A stretch of DNA of 49,883 nt from contig NZ_AQPH01000021.1 in NCBI RefSeq assembly GCF_000442515.1, positions 1-49,883 on the forward strand. The letters run 5' to 3'. A model generated the notes under the pieces. The model made no database searches. It was given only the letters and a program-made list of their open reading frames with translations, and was not told the DNA's origin. Position numbers and translations under genes: made by a program. This document shows, one piece after another, positions 7,485 through 15,609 of this stretch. Each line of letters begins with the position of its first letter. Position 1 is the first letter of the stretch. The stretch comes from Magnetospirillum fulvum MGU-K5 (GTDB lineage: Bacteria; Pseudomonadota; Alphaproteobacteria; Rhodospirillales; Magnetospirillaceae).

Positions 7485-8783
7485 ATGACCTCCTTATTTG
7501 ACAACGGCAACGACCGCCCGTTGGCCGAGCGGTTGCGGCCGTCCACGCTGGGGGAGGTGGTGGGGCAGGAGCATCTGCTGGCCCCCGACGCGCCGCTGGG
7601 GCGGATGCTGGCGGCGGGGCGGATGGCTTCGGTGATTTTGTGGGGCCCGCCCGGATGCGGCAAGACCACGATCGCCCGGCTGCTGGCGGAACGGGTCGGG
7701 CTGGAGTTCGAGCCGCTGTCAGCGGTGTTTTCCGGAGTCGCCGATCTGCGCAAAGTGTTCGAGGCGGCGCGCAAGCGGCGCGAGGCCGGGCGCGGCACCT
7801 TGCTGTTCGTCGATGAAATCCATCGCTTCAACCGGGCGCAGCAGGACGGCTTTCTGCCCTATGTCGAAGATGGCACGGTGGTCCTGGTCGGAGCCACCAC
7901 CGAAAATCCCTCGTTCGAGCTGAACGGGGCGCTGTTGTCGCGAATGCAGGTGCTGGTGCTGCATCGGCTGGACGAGGCGGCGCTGGAAGGCTTGCTGGTT
8001 CGTGCTGAAACCGTGCTGGGCCATGCCTTGCCGCTTGATCCCGACGCCCGCGCCGCGTTGAAGGCGACCGCCGACGGCGACGGCCGCTTCCTGCTCAATC
8101 TCGCCGAGGAATTGGCGATGCTGCCGCCCGAGCCGCCGCTCGACCCGGCGGCGCTGGCCCGTGCGATCAGCCGCCGCGCTCCCGCCTATGACAAGGACCG
8201 CGAAGGCCATTACAACCTGATCAGCGCGCTGCATAAAAGCCTGCGCGGCTCGGACACCGATGCGGCGCTATATTGGATGGCGCGGATGCTGGCGGGGGGC
8301 GAGGACCCGTTGTTCATCGCCCGCCGCCTGACCCGCTTCGCCGTCGAGGATATCGGGCTGGCCGATCCCAATGCGGTGGTCCAGGCGCTGGCGGCCTGGG
8401 ATGTCTATGAACGGCTGGGCAGCCCGGAAGGCGAACTGGCCCTGGCGCAATTGGTGATCTATCTCGGCACCGCGCCGAAATCGAATGCCGCCTACATGGC
8501 CTATAAGGGGGCGGTGAAGGCGGCGGGCGAGACCGGCTCGCTGATGCCGCCGCCGCATATCCTGAACGCGCCGACCCGGCTGATGAAAGAGCTGGGCTAT
8601 GGGCGCGGTTATCAGTACGACCATGATACCGCCGAGGGCTTTTCCGGCCAGAATTACTTCCCCGAGGGGATGGCGCGGCGGCGGTTCTATCGTCCGGTCG
8701 AACGGGGCTTCGAGCGGGAGATCGTCAAGCGGCTGGCCTATTGGGACCGGCTGCGCCAGCGCAACGAAGGGGAGGGGGAATGA
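7485..8783 (+). CDS. rarA: Replication-associated recombination protein A (AAA+ ATPase)
   Basis: RarA/MgsA acts at stalled replication forks and single-strand gaps and is related to clamp loaders and eukaryotic WRNIP1. The 432 residues start with LAERLRPSTLGEVVGQEHLL, followed by Walker A GPPGCGKTT (54-62), Walker B LLFVDEIHR (107-114), the sensor-1 region GATTENPSFE and the arginine-finger region LLSRMQVLVL. The C-terminal domain has the family signature RGSDTDAALYWMARML and KSNAAY. I took ATG 7485 because the protein begins there like its family; upstream extension reads into repeat sequence. The ATG overlaps the stop of the repeat-derived frame, and the gene end overlaps pxpA as ATGA. Confidence 0.95.
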   Translation: MTSLFDNGNDRPLAERLRPSTLGEVVGQEHLLAPDAPLGRMLAAGRMASVILWGPPGCGKTTIARLLAERVGLEFEPLSAVFSGVADLRKVFEAARKRREAGRGTLLFVDEIHRFNRAQQDGFLPYVEDGTVVLVGATTENPSFELNGALLSRMQVLVLHRLDEAALEGLLVRAETVLGHALPLDPDARAALKATADGDGRFLLNLAEELAMLPPEPPLDPAALARAISRRAPAYDKDREGHYNLISALHKSLRGSDTDAALYWMARMLAGGEDPLFIARRLTRFAVEDIGLADPNAVVQALAAWDVYERLGSPEGELALAQLVIYLGTAPKSNAAYMAYKGAVKAAGETGSLMPPPHILNAPTRLMKELGYGRGYQYDHDTAEGFSGQNYFPEGMARRRFYRPVERGFEREIVKRLAYWDRLRQRNEGEGE

Positions 8784-9550
8784 AGGTCACGCTGAATGCC
8801 GACCTGGGCGAAGGCTTTGGGCCGTGGACGATGGGCGACGATGCCGCGCTGTTGCCGCTGATCGGCTCGGCCAGTCTGGCTTGCGGCTTCCATGCTGGCG
8901 ATCCGGGGACGATGTTGCGGGTGGCGAAGCTGGCGCTGGCCGCCGGGGTGAGCGTTGGTGCCCATCCCGGCTTCGACGATCTGCGCGGCTTTGGCCGTCG
9001 GCGGATCGAGATCGATCCCGCCGAAATTCCGGCATTGCTGGCCTATCAGGTCGGCGCGCTCAGCGCGGTCTGTGCCCTGGCCCGTCACCGCGTCACCCAC
9101 GTCAAGCCGCACGGGGCGCTCTATACGATGGCCTGTGCCGATCCCGTTCTGGCTGGGGCGGTGGCGGGGGCAATCGCCGGGCTGAACCGGGCTTTGATCC
9201 TGGTCGCTCCGGCCGGGACGGCGTTGGCGGCGGCGGCGGGACGCTATGGGCTGCGACTGGCCGCCGAAGCCTTTTGCGACCGGGGCTACGAGGCCGACGG
9301 CAGCCTGACCCCGCGCGGCGTGGCCGGGGCGGTGATCGACGATCCGGCCGAGGCGGCCGCCCGTGCCGTCGCCATGGTGCGCGATCAGGCGGTGGTGACG
9401 CGCCAGGGCAAGGTGCTGCCGACCCGGATCGATACCCTGTGTCTGCATGGCGATTCTCCCGCCGCCCCGGCGATTGCCCGGGCCGTCGTGGCGGCGCTGG
9501 ACGAAGCCGGAATCAGCCGGGTCTCGCTGCCCGAACTGCACTTGGGGTAA
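8780..9550 (+). CDS. pxpA: 5-oxoprolinase subunit A (LamB/YcsF family)
   Basis: PxpA works with PxpB and PxpC to hydrolyse 5-oxoproline to glutamate with ATP. The 256 residues match the family: LNADLGEGFG near the N-terminus, SLACGFHAGD, GAHPGFDDLRGFGRR, VKPHGALY and, near the end, DTLCLHGD. The ATG overlaps the rarA stop and GGGGAGGGGG lies just upstream, so the genes are coupled. The usual neighbours pxpB and pxpC are absent from this window. Either they lie elsewhere or the protein acts alone. Confidence 0.93.
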   Translation: MKVTLNADLGEGFGPWTMGDDAALLPLIGSASLACGFHAGDPGTMLRVAKLALAAGVSVGAHPGFDDLRGFGRRRIEIDPAEIPALLAYQVGALSAVCALARHRVTHVKPHGALYTMACADPVLAGAVAGAIAGLNRALILVAPAGTALAAAAGRYGLRLAAEAFCDRGYEADGSLTPRGVAGAVIDDPAEAAARAVAMVRDQAVVTRQGKVLPTRIDTLCLHGDSPAAPAIARAVVAALDEAGISRVSLPELHLG

Positions 9551-9600
9551 ACTCGGCGTCTCGCGCCCGTCGATGGCCGCGGTCAACAGGGAGAACGGGG

Positions 9601-10113
9601 ATGTCAAATCCGGTGCGCTATCTTCCGGCACTGATCGCCGGTGTCGGGCTGGTCGGCTGCCTGTTGCCGTTCGGCGATGCCTCTTCGGGCCATGATTACG
9701 CCAACCTGCTTGCCTTGCCCGACGCCTATGCCCAGGCCAGCAAATTCACCGGGATGATGAGCTTTGGCGATTCAACCGGAGAGTCGGCGCTGCCGGTGTG
9801 GATCGCCCGGCTGGTCTATCTGGTCCCGCTGGCCGCGCTCGCGGTGATCGTCCAGACCCTGCGCGGGCGGCCGGGGCGGGGGCTTCAGGCGCTGGCCGCG
9901 GCGATCTGGGTCGCGGTGCCGGTCTTTGTTCCCTATCTCGCCTCAAAGGCGATGATCGAATCGATCCCGGTTCTGCGCGAAATGTCGAAAGTGTTCGGCG
10001 GGGGGGCCGAATTCTCCGTCGCCCTGGGGACCGGGGGCTGGGTGTTGGTAATCGCCGCGATCCTGATGACCCTGTCGGCGCTGAACCTGCTGCGGCAGGC
10101 GGGCGAGCGTTAG
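9601..10113 (+). CDS. Small integral membrane protein of unknown function
   Basis: I do not recognise the family. The 170-residue product has hydrophobic segments near residues 6-26, 67-85, 95-116 and 145-165, so about four transmembrane helices. Soluble loops contain HDYANLLALPDAYAQASKFTG between the first two. ATG 9601 is preceded by GGGAGAACGGGG. It lies 50 bp after pxpA on the same strand and just before a strong terminator, so it is the last gene of the degP-rarA-pxpA run. The length and composition look genuinely coding, but no function can be inferred. Confidence 0.7.
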   Translation: MSNPVRYLPALIAGVGLVGCLLPFGDASSGHDYANLLALPDAYAQASKFTGMMSFGDSTGESALPVWIARLVYLVPLAALAVIVQTLRGRPGRGLQALAAAIWVAVPVFVPYLASKAMIESIPVLREMSKVFGGGAEFSVALGTGGWVLVIAAILMTLSALNLLRQAGER

Positions 10114-10127
10114 ACTTTGGCAACGAG

Positions 10128-10160
10128 AAACGCCGCCAGACGATTGTCCGGCGGCGTTTT
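10128..10160. terminator. Bidirectional intrinsic terminator
   Basis: A perfect 10-bp stem, AAACGCCGCC (10128-10137) and GGCGGCGTTT (10150-10159), with a 12-nt loop and a T-rich tail on the plus strand and matching A/T symmetry on the minus strand. It sits between the convergent membrane-protein gene and flgH, so it can stop transcription from both sides. Confidence 0.88.
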
Positions 10161-10174
10161 GCTCTGGAGCAGCC

Positions 10175-10939
10175 TCAGAACGGGAAGACGATGTCGAAGA
10201 TTTCCTGGCCCCAGCGCGGCTGGGTGACGTCGCTGACCATGCCGCGCCCGCCGTAATAGACCCGGGCCTCGGCAATTTTTTCCGAGGAGATGCTGTTCGA
10301 CGAACTGATATCCTCGGGACGGATGATCCCCTGGATCGACAATTCGCGCATTTCGTAATTAACCCGGAATTCCTGGCGTCCCGAGATCACCAGATTACCG
10401 TTGGGCAGCACCTGGGTAATCACCGCCGCCATCGTGACGTTGATCGTTTCCGACCGTTCGGTCTTGCCGTTGTTGAGGGCAACCGAGGTGGCCCCCAGAT
10501 TGGCCAGGCTGGACAGGTTGGCTCCGCTGGGGAGCAGGCTGGCCAGACTGGTCTCGAACCCGGCCAGATTGGCCATCTGCGCCTTTTCCGAACTGGTGCG
10601 GTTGTTGTTGAGCACGCTGGTGAGAGAGGCGTTGTCGGCAATCGTGACCGCGACGGTGAGGATATCGCCGACATCCTTGGCCCGCTGATCCTTGAAGAAG
10701 GCGCGCGCGCCGGGCCGCCACAGCGAATTGGCGTTCTGGGGCGGGGCGACCGGCTGGGGCATCGGCATGCTGATCGGCTGATAGCCCTGCTTCTGGTTCG
10801 GGTTCTCGATCCGCGAGATTTCCGGCCCCGAGCCGACCTCGGACATCCGGGTCAGGGTGTTGCAGGCCGACATGCTGCCAATCGTCGCGAGGCTGAGGCC
10901 GACGCGGAGCAGGCGGGACAGGGATGAAGAGCGGGTCAT
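10175..10939 (-). CDS. flgH: Flagellar L-ring lipoprotein FlgH
   Basis: FlgH forms the outer-membrane L-ring around the flagellar rod. The 254 residues begin with a lipoprotein signal peptide whose lipobox ends in SMSAC (C26). The conserved middle includes SLWRPGARAFFKDQRAKDVGDILTV, and the C-terminal part holds the family's VLPNGNLVISGRQE and IRPEDIS-SN-I-S-KIAEARVYYGGRG, ending in the aromatic FPF. It is the last gene of the leftward flgF-flgG-flgA-flgH operon and ends 14 bp before the bidirectional terminator. Confidence 0.96.
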   Translation of the reverse strand: MTRSSSLSRLLRVGLSLATIGSMSACNTLTRMSEVGSGPEISRIENPNQKQGYQPISMPMPQPVAPPQNANSLWRPGARAFFKDQRAKDVGDILTVAVTIADNASLTSVLNNNRTSSEKAQMANLAGFETSLASLLPSGANLSSLANLGATSVALNNGKTERSETINVTMAAVITQVLPNGNLVISGRQEFRVNYEMRELSIQGIIRPEDISSSNSISSEKIAEARVYYGGRGMVSDVTQPRWGQEIFDIVFPF

Positions 10940-10970
10940 GATCGTTTACCTCCGCAGCGGATCGGTCGGA

Positions 10971-11963
10971 TCAATAGGCCTGGGCGCGCTGGCCCGCCGG
11001 GATCACCGACACCTGCCCCGGTCCGACGACCCGGGCGTCCACAACCTGCTTGCTTTGAACATTGGTCACCCGGATCACGTCGCCGACGCTGCCGTCCTCG
11101 ATGGCGCGGCCTTGTGCGCTCAGCACCATGAAGGGGGTGCGGACGATGATGGTAACGGCGCTGTTGCGGGCGACGGAGACGGGCTTCTGGATTTCGGCGG
11201 TGCGGATCGGAGCCCCGGCGCGCAAGGGATAGCGCGGCTCTTGCCCGACCACCTGGCGCAGATTGGTGGCGATGTCGCGGCGGACGGTTTCCTCGCGGAC
11301 ATCGAGCCATTCGATGTCGTTTTCCGAGATCACTTCGCCGCGTCCCATCGCATGGGACAGAACCGGGATCCGGGTCGAGGCGAACACCGAGCCGTTGACC
11401 TTGAAACGGCTGGCGTTGGCGGCACCGGCCGGGACTTCGACCACCGCCGAGAAGCGGTTCATCCGCGGGTCGTAGCTGAGGTCGCGGACACCGATCGTCT
11501 GATCGGTCCCAACCGGAACGAGAATGCGCAGCGAACTGCGATTGGCCAGTTCGATCGTCGCGCCGCTGGGGGCGCCTTCGAGGGTCAGCGCCTCGCGCAG
11601 TTCGGTTTCGACGGCGCGGATGTCGATCGAGCGTCCGGCGCGTTCGATCGTGGTGCGGTCGAACGGGGTGGCGGGGCGCCAGTCGAGGCCATAGACATTG
11701 GCGACGGCGGCGAGCCAGCGGGCCTCGAGGGTGATGTGCTTGCCGGGTTCCGGAGCCTTGGCCAGCGGCACCTCGGCCTTTTCCCCGGCATTCTCCCACA
11801 GGTCGCCGAGGCGGATCACATCGCCGTCCAGGGTGACCGAGTGGCGGAGTTGCGGCGGCAGCGCCGGGGCGTTCGGTTCGGCGGCGATTGCGGGCAAGCC
11901 GCAGGCGAGGGCGGCGAACAGGGCCAGGGCGGCAAAAAGGCGCAAGGGGCGAAGGCTGGTCAT
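10971..11963 (-). CDS. flgA: Flagellar P-ring assembly chaperone FlgA
   Basis: FlgA is the periplasmic chaperone needed to polymerise FlgI into the P-ring. The 330 residues start with a signal peptide (LRLFAALALFAALACGLPAIAA). A long N-terminal region and the C-terminal SAF domain follow; the latter has VLSHAMGRGEVISENDIEWLDV, RYPLRAGAPIRTAEIQKP and the last segment DVIRVTNVQSKQVVDARVVGPG. The protein is longer than enterobacterial FlgA (about 220 residues), as is usual in alphaproteobacteria. The gene lies between flgG and flgH, the standard order here. Confidence 0.94.
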   Translation of the reverse strand: MTSLRPLRLFAALALFAALACGLPAIAAEPNAPALPPQLRHSVTLDGDVIRLGDLWENAGEKAEVPLAKAPEPGKHITLEARWLAAVANVYGLDWRPATPFDRTTIERAGRSIDIRAVETELREALTLEGAPSGATIELANRSSLRILVPVGTDQTIGVRDLSYDPRMNRFSAVVEVPAGAANASRFKVNGSVFASTRIPVLSHAMGRGEVISENDIEWLDVREETVRRDIATNLRQVVGQEPRYPLRAGAPIRTAEIQKPVSVARNSAVTIIVRTPFMVLSAQGRAIEDGSVGDVIRVTNVQSKQVVDARVVGPGQVSVIPAGQRAQAY

Positions 11964-11974
11964 GACGTGCCTCG

Positions 11975-12760
11975 CTATTTCATCTGGTTGATGGTGCTCA
12001 GCATCTGGTCGGATGCCTGGATCACCTTGGAGTTCATTTCGTAGGCGCGCTGGGCCCCGATCAGGTTGGTAACCTCGGAGACGACGTTGACGTTCGAGGT
12101 TTCGAGATAGCCCTGAAGCACGCTGCCAAAGCCGGGCTTGCCCGGGGTCTGGACGATCGGCTGGCCCGAGGCGGGGGTTTCCATGAACAGATTGTCGCCG
12201 CGCGCTTCCAGACCGGCATCGTTGGCGAAATTGGCCAGGGTCAGCTGGCCCTTGACCGAACTGGAGACCTGACCGTCCTGCTTGATGATGACCTGGCCGG
12301 TCGAGTCAACGGTGACGCTGACCGCATCGGGGGGCACGGTGATCTGGGGCTGAACGGTATAGCCTTCGTGGGTGACGATGATGCCATCGGGGGAAAGCTG
12401 GAACGAGCCGTCGCGGGTATAAGCGGTTTCGCCCGACGGCAATTTGATCTGGAAATAGCCCTTGCCCTGAATGGCGATGTCGAGGCTGTTGTCGGTGCTC
12501 TGGACGCTGCCATGCTCGGTGATGCGGTAGACGGCGGTGGTCTTGACGCCGAGGCCAAGCTGGACGCCGGTCGGTACGATGGTGCCGGTATCCGACGATT
12601 GCGAGCCGACCCGGCGCAGGTTCTGATAGAGCAGGTCCGAGAATTCCGGCCGCCGACGGGTATAGGCGGTCGTGTTCATGTTGGCGATGTTGTTCGAGAT
12701 CACTTCGACGTTGGTCTGCTGGGCCAGCATTCCGGTGGCGGCGATGTTCAGAGAGCGCAT
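11975..12760 (-). CDS. flgG: Flagellar distal rod protein FlgG
   Basis: FlgG builds the distal rod that crosses the periplasm. The 261 residues have the canonical length and both ends of the rod/hook family. The N-terminus reads MRSLNIAATGMLAQQTNVEVISNNIANMNT; the middle holds the FlgG-specific LQLGLGVKTTAV; the C-terminus ends VNVVSEVTNLIGAQRAYEMNSKVIQASDQMLSTI. It is 31 bp downstream of flgF and 11 bp upstream of flgA, so co-transcription is near certain. Confidence 0.97.
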   Translation of the reverse strand: MRSLNIAATGMLAQQTNVEVISNNIANMNTTAYTRRRPEFSDLLYQNLRRVGSQSSDTGTIVPTGVQLGLGVKTTAVYRITEHGSVQSTDNSLDIAIQGKGYFQIKLPSGETAYTRDGSFQLSPDGIIVTHEGYTVQPQITVPPDAVSVTVDSTGQVIIKQDGQVSSSVKGQLTLANFANDAGLEARGDNLFMETPASGQPIVQTPGKPGFGSVLQGYLETSNVNVVSEVTNLIGAQRAYEMNSKVIQASDQMLSTINQMK

Positions 12761-12791
12761 GATGGATACCCTTCCCCTCGGTTCGGTCCGG

Positions 12792-13532
12792 TCAAGCCGA
12801 CTTGGCGTTTGACAGGGTCGAGATCGCCTTCAACTGGCGCTCGTGTTCATTGTCCAACATCTTCTGCACACCTTCGTAGTCGCGCAGAATTTGAGTCATC
12901 TTGGTCATCTCGACCACCGGCTGGACGTTGGATTCCTCCATCATCCCCTGGACGATCACCGGGCGTTCCACCGTTTCGGCGGTCTGGGTGGTGTCGTACA
13001 GCGAGTCGCCCGCGTTGCGCAGTTCCTGGTCGTTGGCGAACTTGACCACCTTCAGTTTGGAGACCCGCCCGTTCTCGGTGGAGATGGTGCCGTCGCTGGC
13101 AACCTCGATCCGGGTCTCGTTGGGGGCGAAGATGATCGGCTGGTCGCGTTCGTCCATCACCGCGAAGCCCTGGGAATTGACCAGCATGCCGGTCTGGTCG
13201 AGGCGGAAATGGCCGTTGCGGGCATAGCGCATCCCGGCTTCGGTCTCGATCTCGAAATAACCATCGCCGTGGAGCGCGAAATCGAGCGGATTGTCGGTCT
13301 TGGTCAGCGGGCCTTCGCGGGTGTCGCGCAGCAGCGACACATCCTGAACGAACGACAACTTGCCGCCCAGCGCCCGCTCGGTCGACCGGGTCGGGACCAG
13401 ATATTCGCGGAACATCATCTCCTGGCCCTTGTAGCCGGGGGTGTTGGTGTTGGCCATGTTGTTGGCCACGACGTCGAGCTGACGCCACAAGGCGGCTTGG
13501 CGGGACAGGGCGATGTACGATGTGTTCTGCAT
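12792..13532 (-). CDS. flgF: Flagellar proximal rod protein FlgF
   Basis: FlgF is a proximal rod component. The 246 residues show the rod signature near the N-terminus (QAALWRQLDVVANNMANTNTPGYKGQ), the flagellar basal-body D1 region (DNPLDFALHGDGYFEIET) and the C-terminal helix with ESNVQPVVEMTKMTQILRDYE. It is the first gene of the leftward operon. A near-consensus sigma-54 promoter is centred about 48 bp upstream of its start, and a candidate enhancer lies further upstream. Confidence 0.96.
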   Translation of the reverse strand: MQNTSYIALSRQAALWRQLDVVANNMANTNTPGYKGQEMMFREYLVPTRSTERALGGKLSFVQDVSLLRDTREGPLTKTDNPLDFALHGDGYFEIETEAGMRYARNGHFRLDQTGMLVNSQGFAVMDERDQPIIFAPNETRIEVASDGTISTENGRVSKLKVVKFANDQELRNAGDSLYDTTQTAETVERPVIVQGMMEESNVQPVVEMTKMTQILRDYEGVQKMLDNEHERQLKAISTLSNAKSA

Positions 13533-13571
13533 GGCTTGATACCCGGTGGCGGAACGCGACGCAGACTTCCA

Positions 13572-13587
13572 TGCAGGAGGCGTGCCA
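13572..13587 (-). promoter_or_regulatory. Sigma-54 (RpoN) promoter for flgF-flgG-flgA-flgH
   Basis: On the minus strand the sequence is TGGCACGCCTCCTGCA. It keeps the invariant GG and GC separated by exactly 10 bases and matches the RpoN consensus TGGCACG-N4-TTGCA at all but one position. The predicted transcription start is near 13561, giving a leader of about 30 bases before the flgF ATG at 13532. RpoN control of rod and ring genes is standard in alphaproteobacteria with FliX/FlbD. Confidence 0.88.
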
Positions 13588-13648
13588 CATGCCGGATCAG
13601 AGGAAAAAGGCGGAAAACTCTATAAAATCACCAGGATCGGGGCAGGGC

Positions 13649-13671
13649 TTGCCGGGCAGTTATTGCCGGGC
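13649..13671. promoter_or_regulatory. Candidate enhancer: duplicated TTGCCGGGC
   Basis: TTGCCGGGC occurs twice (13649-13657 and 13663-13671), 14 bp apart, about 60-85 bp upstream of the flgF sigma-54 promoter. The reverse complement GCCCGGCAA appears at 37432-37440, about 70 bp upstream of the flgI sigma-54 promoter. Position and CCGGCA core resemble the ftr enhancers bound by FlbD in Caulobacter. That assignment is inference; the repeats are seen directly. Confidence 0.5.
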
Positions 13672-13818
13672 CACCCCGACGATTGCTATCGTGGCACCGC
13701 TCGCGTCTTTACGCGGGGTCCGCAACCTTATCTTAACCGCCGTGGGGCTAGCCTTTCGTCACGAGCACGCGAAGGCGATTTCCCGCAAGCCCCGTTCTGC
13801 CGGCGTCGGAAGAGAGCT

Positions 13819-14367
13819 ATGACCGAAGATCTGGAAGAAGATTTCGACGACAATGACGGCGCCGAAGGTGGTGCGGACTCATCTCAAAGCAAGGGCGGGC
13901 TCAAGAAGATCCTGCTGATCGTCCTGCCGATCCTGCTGCTGGTTGGCGGCGGGGCCGGGGTCTATTTCTCGGGTCTTCTCGACAAGCTGCTGGGCGGCCA
14001 CAAGGAGGAGCCGGTGGCCGAATCCTCCGCGCCACCGCCGCCGGTCGCCAAGGCGGTGCAGGCCGCCGCCTTCATGGATCTGCCCGAGATGCTGGTCAAT
14101 CTCCAGACTTCGGGCCGCAAGCAGGCGTTCTTGAAGCTGCGGGTCGCGCTGGAACTGGAATCTGTCGCCGATCAACCCAGGGTTGAGCAGATGATGCCGC
14201 GCATCGTCGATTATTTTCAGGTCTACCTGCGGGAATTGCGGATCGAGGACCTTCAGGGCGCGTCGGGGATGAACCTGCTGCGCGAGGAATTGCTGACCCG
14301 GGTCAATGCCGCGGTCAAGCCGGTCAAGGTCAGCGATGTCCTGTTCAAGGAAATGCTGGTTCAGTAA
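13819..14367 (+). CDS. fliL: Flagellar basal-body-associated protein FliL
   Basis: FliL is a single-pass inner-membrane protein that surrounds and supports the stators. The 182 residues have an acidic cytoplasmic N-terminus (EDLEEDFDDND), one transmembrane helix at about residues 31-50, a Pro-rich linker, and a periplasmic stomatin-like domain with FMDLPEMLVNL, FLKLRVALELE and a C-terminus containing LREELLTRVN and VLFKEMLVQ. ATG 13819 follows AGAGAG; an in-frame extension upstream runs through the promoter region and is unlikely. It is the first gene of the rightward motor and chemotaxis run. Confidence 0.94.
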   Translation: MTEDLEEDFDDNDGAEGGADSSQSKGGLKKILLIVLPILLLVGGGAGVYFSGLLDKLLGGHKEEPVAESSAPPPPVAKAVQAAAFMDLPEMLVNLQTSGRKQAFLKLRVALELESVADQPRVEQMMPRIVDYFQVYLRELRIEDLQGASGMNLLREELLTRVNAAVKPVKVSDVLFKEMLVQ

Positions 14368-14427
14368 TCGGCTGCCGGGCATCCGGCGGAAATCGGGTCC
14401 ACGAGCGGTCGGCGGGATATTCCTCAC

Positions 14428-15603
14428 ATGACAAATCAGGATGAAGGCGGCCAGGGCCGCAGCGCCGAAGAAGAAGAGGCCCTGATGAAGGAATGGGCCG
14501 CCATGGCCGAGGAGGATGCGGGCGGTTCCGCCACGTCCGAAGGCGGTGGTGGCGGCGGCGACGCGATGGCCGACGAGTGGGAGGCGATGCTTGGCGCCGG
14601 GGCGGGTGAGGGCGAAGCCACCGCCGCCGTGGCCCGCGACGCCACCCGCGTGCTGAACCAGGACGAAATCGACTCGCTGCTGGGCTTTGACGAGGATGGC
14701 GCCGGGGGCGGCGACAAGTCGGGCATCCAGGCGATCCTGAACAGCGCCCTGGTCTCCTACGAACGCCTGCCGATGCTCGAAGTCGTCTTCGACCGGCTGG
14801 TCCGTATGATGTCGACCTCGATGCGTAATTTCACTTCGGATAACGTCGAAGTCTCACTCGACAACATCTTGTCGCTGCGCTTTGGCGATTATCTGAACTC
14901 GATCCCGCTGCCGGCGATGCTGGCGGTGTTCAAGGCCGAGGAATGGGACAATTTTGGCCTGCTGACCGTCGATTCCTCGCTGATCTACTCGATCGTCGAC
15001 GTGTTGCTGGGCGGACGACGCGGCACCGCCGCGATGCGTATTGAAGGCCGCCCCTACACCACGATCGAACGCAATCTGGTCGAACGGATGGTCCATGTCG
15101 TGCTGTCGGACTTGTCGGCGGCGTTCGATCCGCTGTCCCCGGTGACGTTCCGCTTCGACCGGCTGGAGACCAACCCCCGCTTTGCCACCATCTCGCGGCC
15201 CAGCAACGCAGCGATCGTCGCCAAGCTGCGCATCGACATGGAAGATCGTGGCGGCCGTCTCGAATTGCTGCTGCCCTATGCGACGCTGGAGCCGGTCCGA
15301 GAGCTGCTGCTCCAGATGTTCATGGGCGAAAAGTTCGGCCGTGACTCGATCTGGGAAACCCACTTGGCCGAAGAATTGTGGATGACCGAGGTCGAGCTGG
15401 AGGCGGTGCTGGACCAGCAGGTGATGAATTTGCGCGACGTCCTGGCCTGGAAGCCCGGCTCGAAGCACATGCTGAACGCCACGCCGGACTCGCAGGTCGA
15501 GATGCGGTGCGGCCAGGTCGGGATGTTCCGGGGACGGATGGGACGCAAGGGCCAGCACATCGCGATCCGGGTCGATGAAACCAGCCGGCGTGACAAGGGG
15601 TAA
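14428..15603 (+). CDS. fliM: Flagellar motor switch protein FliM with N-terminal extension
   Basis: FliM is the C-ring protein that binds phospho-CheY and sets rotation direction. Residues ~100-320 form the CheC-like middle domain (FTSDNVEVSLDNILSLRFGDYL), and the C-terminal ~70 residues form the SpoA/FliN-like domain. The CheY-binding peptide, normally at the very N-terminus, is here at residues 75-87 (VLNQDEIDSLLGF). It is preceded by an acidic, glycine-rich extension holding two similar motifs, ALMKEWAAM (18-26) and AMADEWEAM (46-54). Total length 391, against about 330 in enterobacteria. It lies 60 bp after fliL and 6 bp before the DUF6468 gene. Confidence 0.96.
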   Translation: MTNQDEGGQGRSAEEEEALMKEWAAMAEEDAGGSATSEGGGGGGDAMADEWEAMLGAGAGEGEATAAVARDATRVLNQDEIDSLLGFDEDGAGGGDKSGIQAILNSALVSYERLPMLEVVFDRLVRMMSTSMRNFTSDNVEVSLDNILSLRFGDYLNSIPLPAMLAVFKAEEWDNFGLLTVDSSLIYSIVDVLLGGRRGTAAMRIEGRPYTTIERNLVERMVHVVLSDLSAAFDPLSPVTFRFDRLETNPRFATISRPSNAAIVAKLRIDMEDRGGRLELLLPYATLEPVRELLLQMFMGEKFGRDSIWETHLAEELWMTEVELEAVLDQQVMNLRDVLAWKPGSKHMLNATPDSQVEMRCGQVGMFRGRMGRKGQHIAIRVDETSRRDKG

Positions 15604-15609
15604 CGGGAC

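Noticed and set aside
7096-7488. 130-residue basic repeat protein as a true gene
   Set aside because: Open frames also exist on the opposite strand, the sequence is pure repeat with hairpins, and no ribosome-binding site beyond the degP end was clear; kept as a finding, not as a gene.
13690-13706. TGGCACCGCTCGCGT upstream of fliL as a sigma-54 promoter
   Set aside because: The first half fits but the GC is not at the required 10-base spacing.
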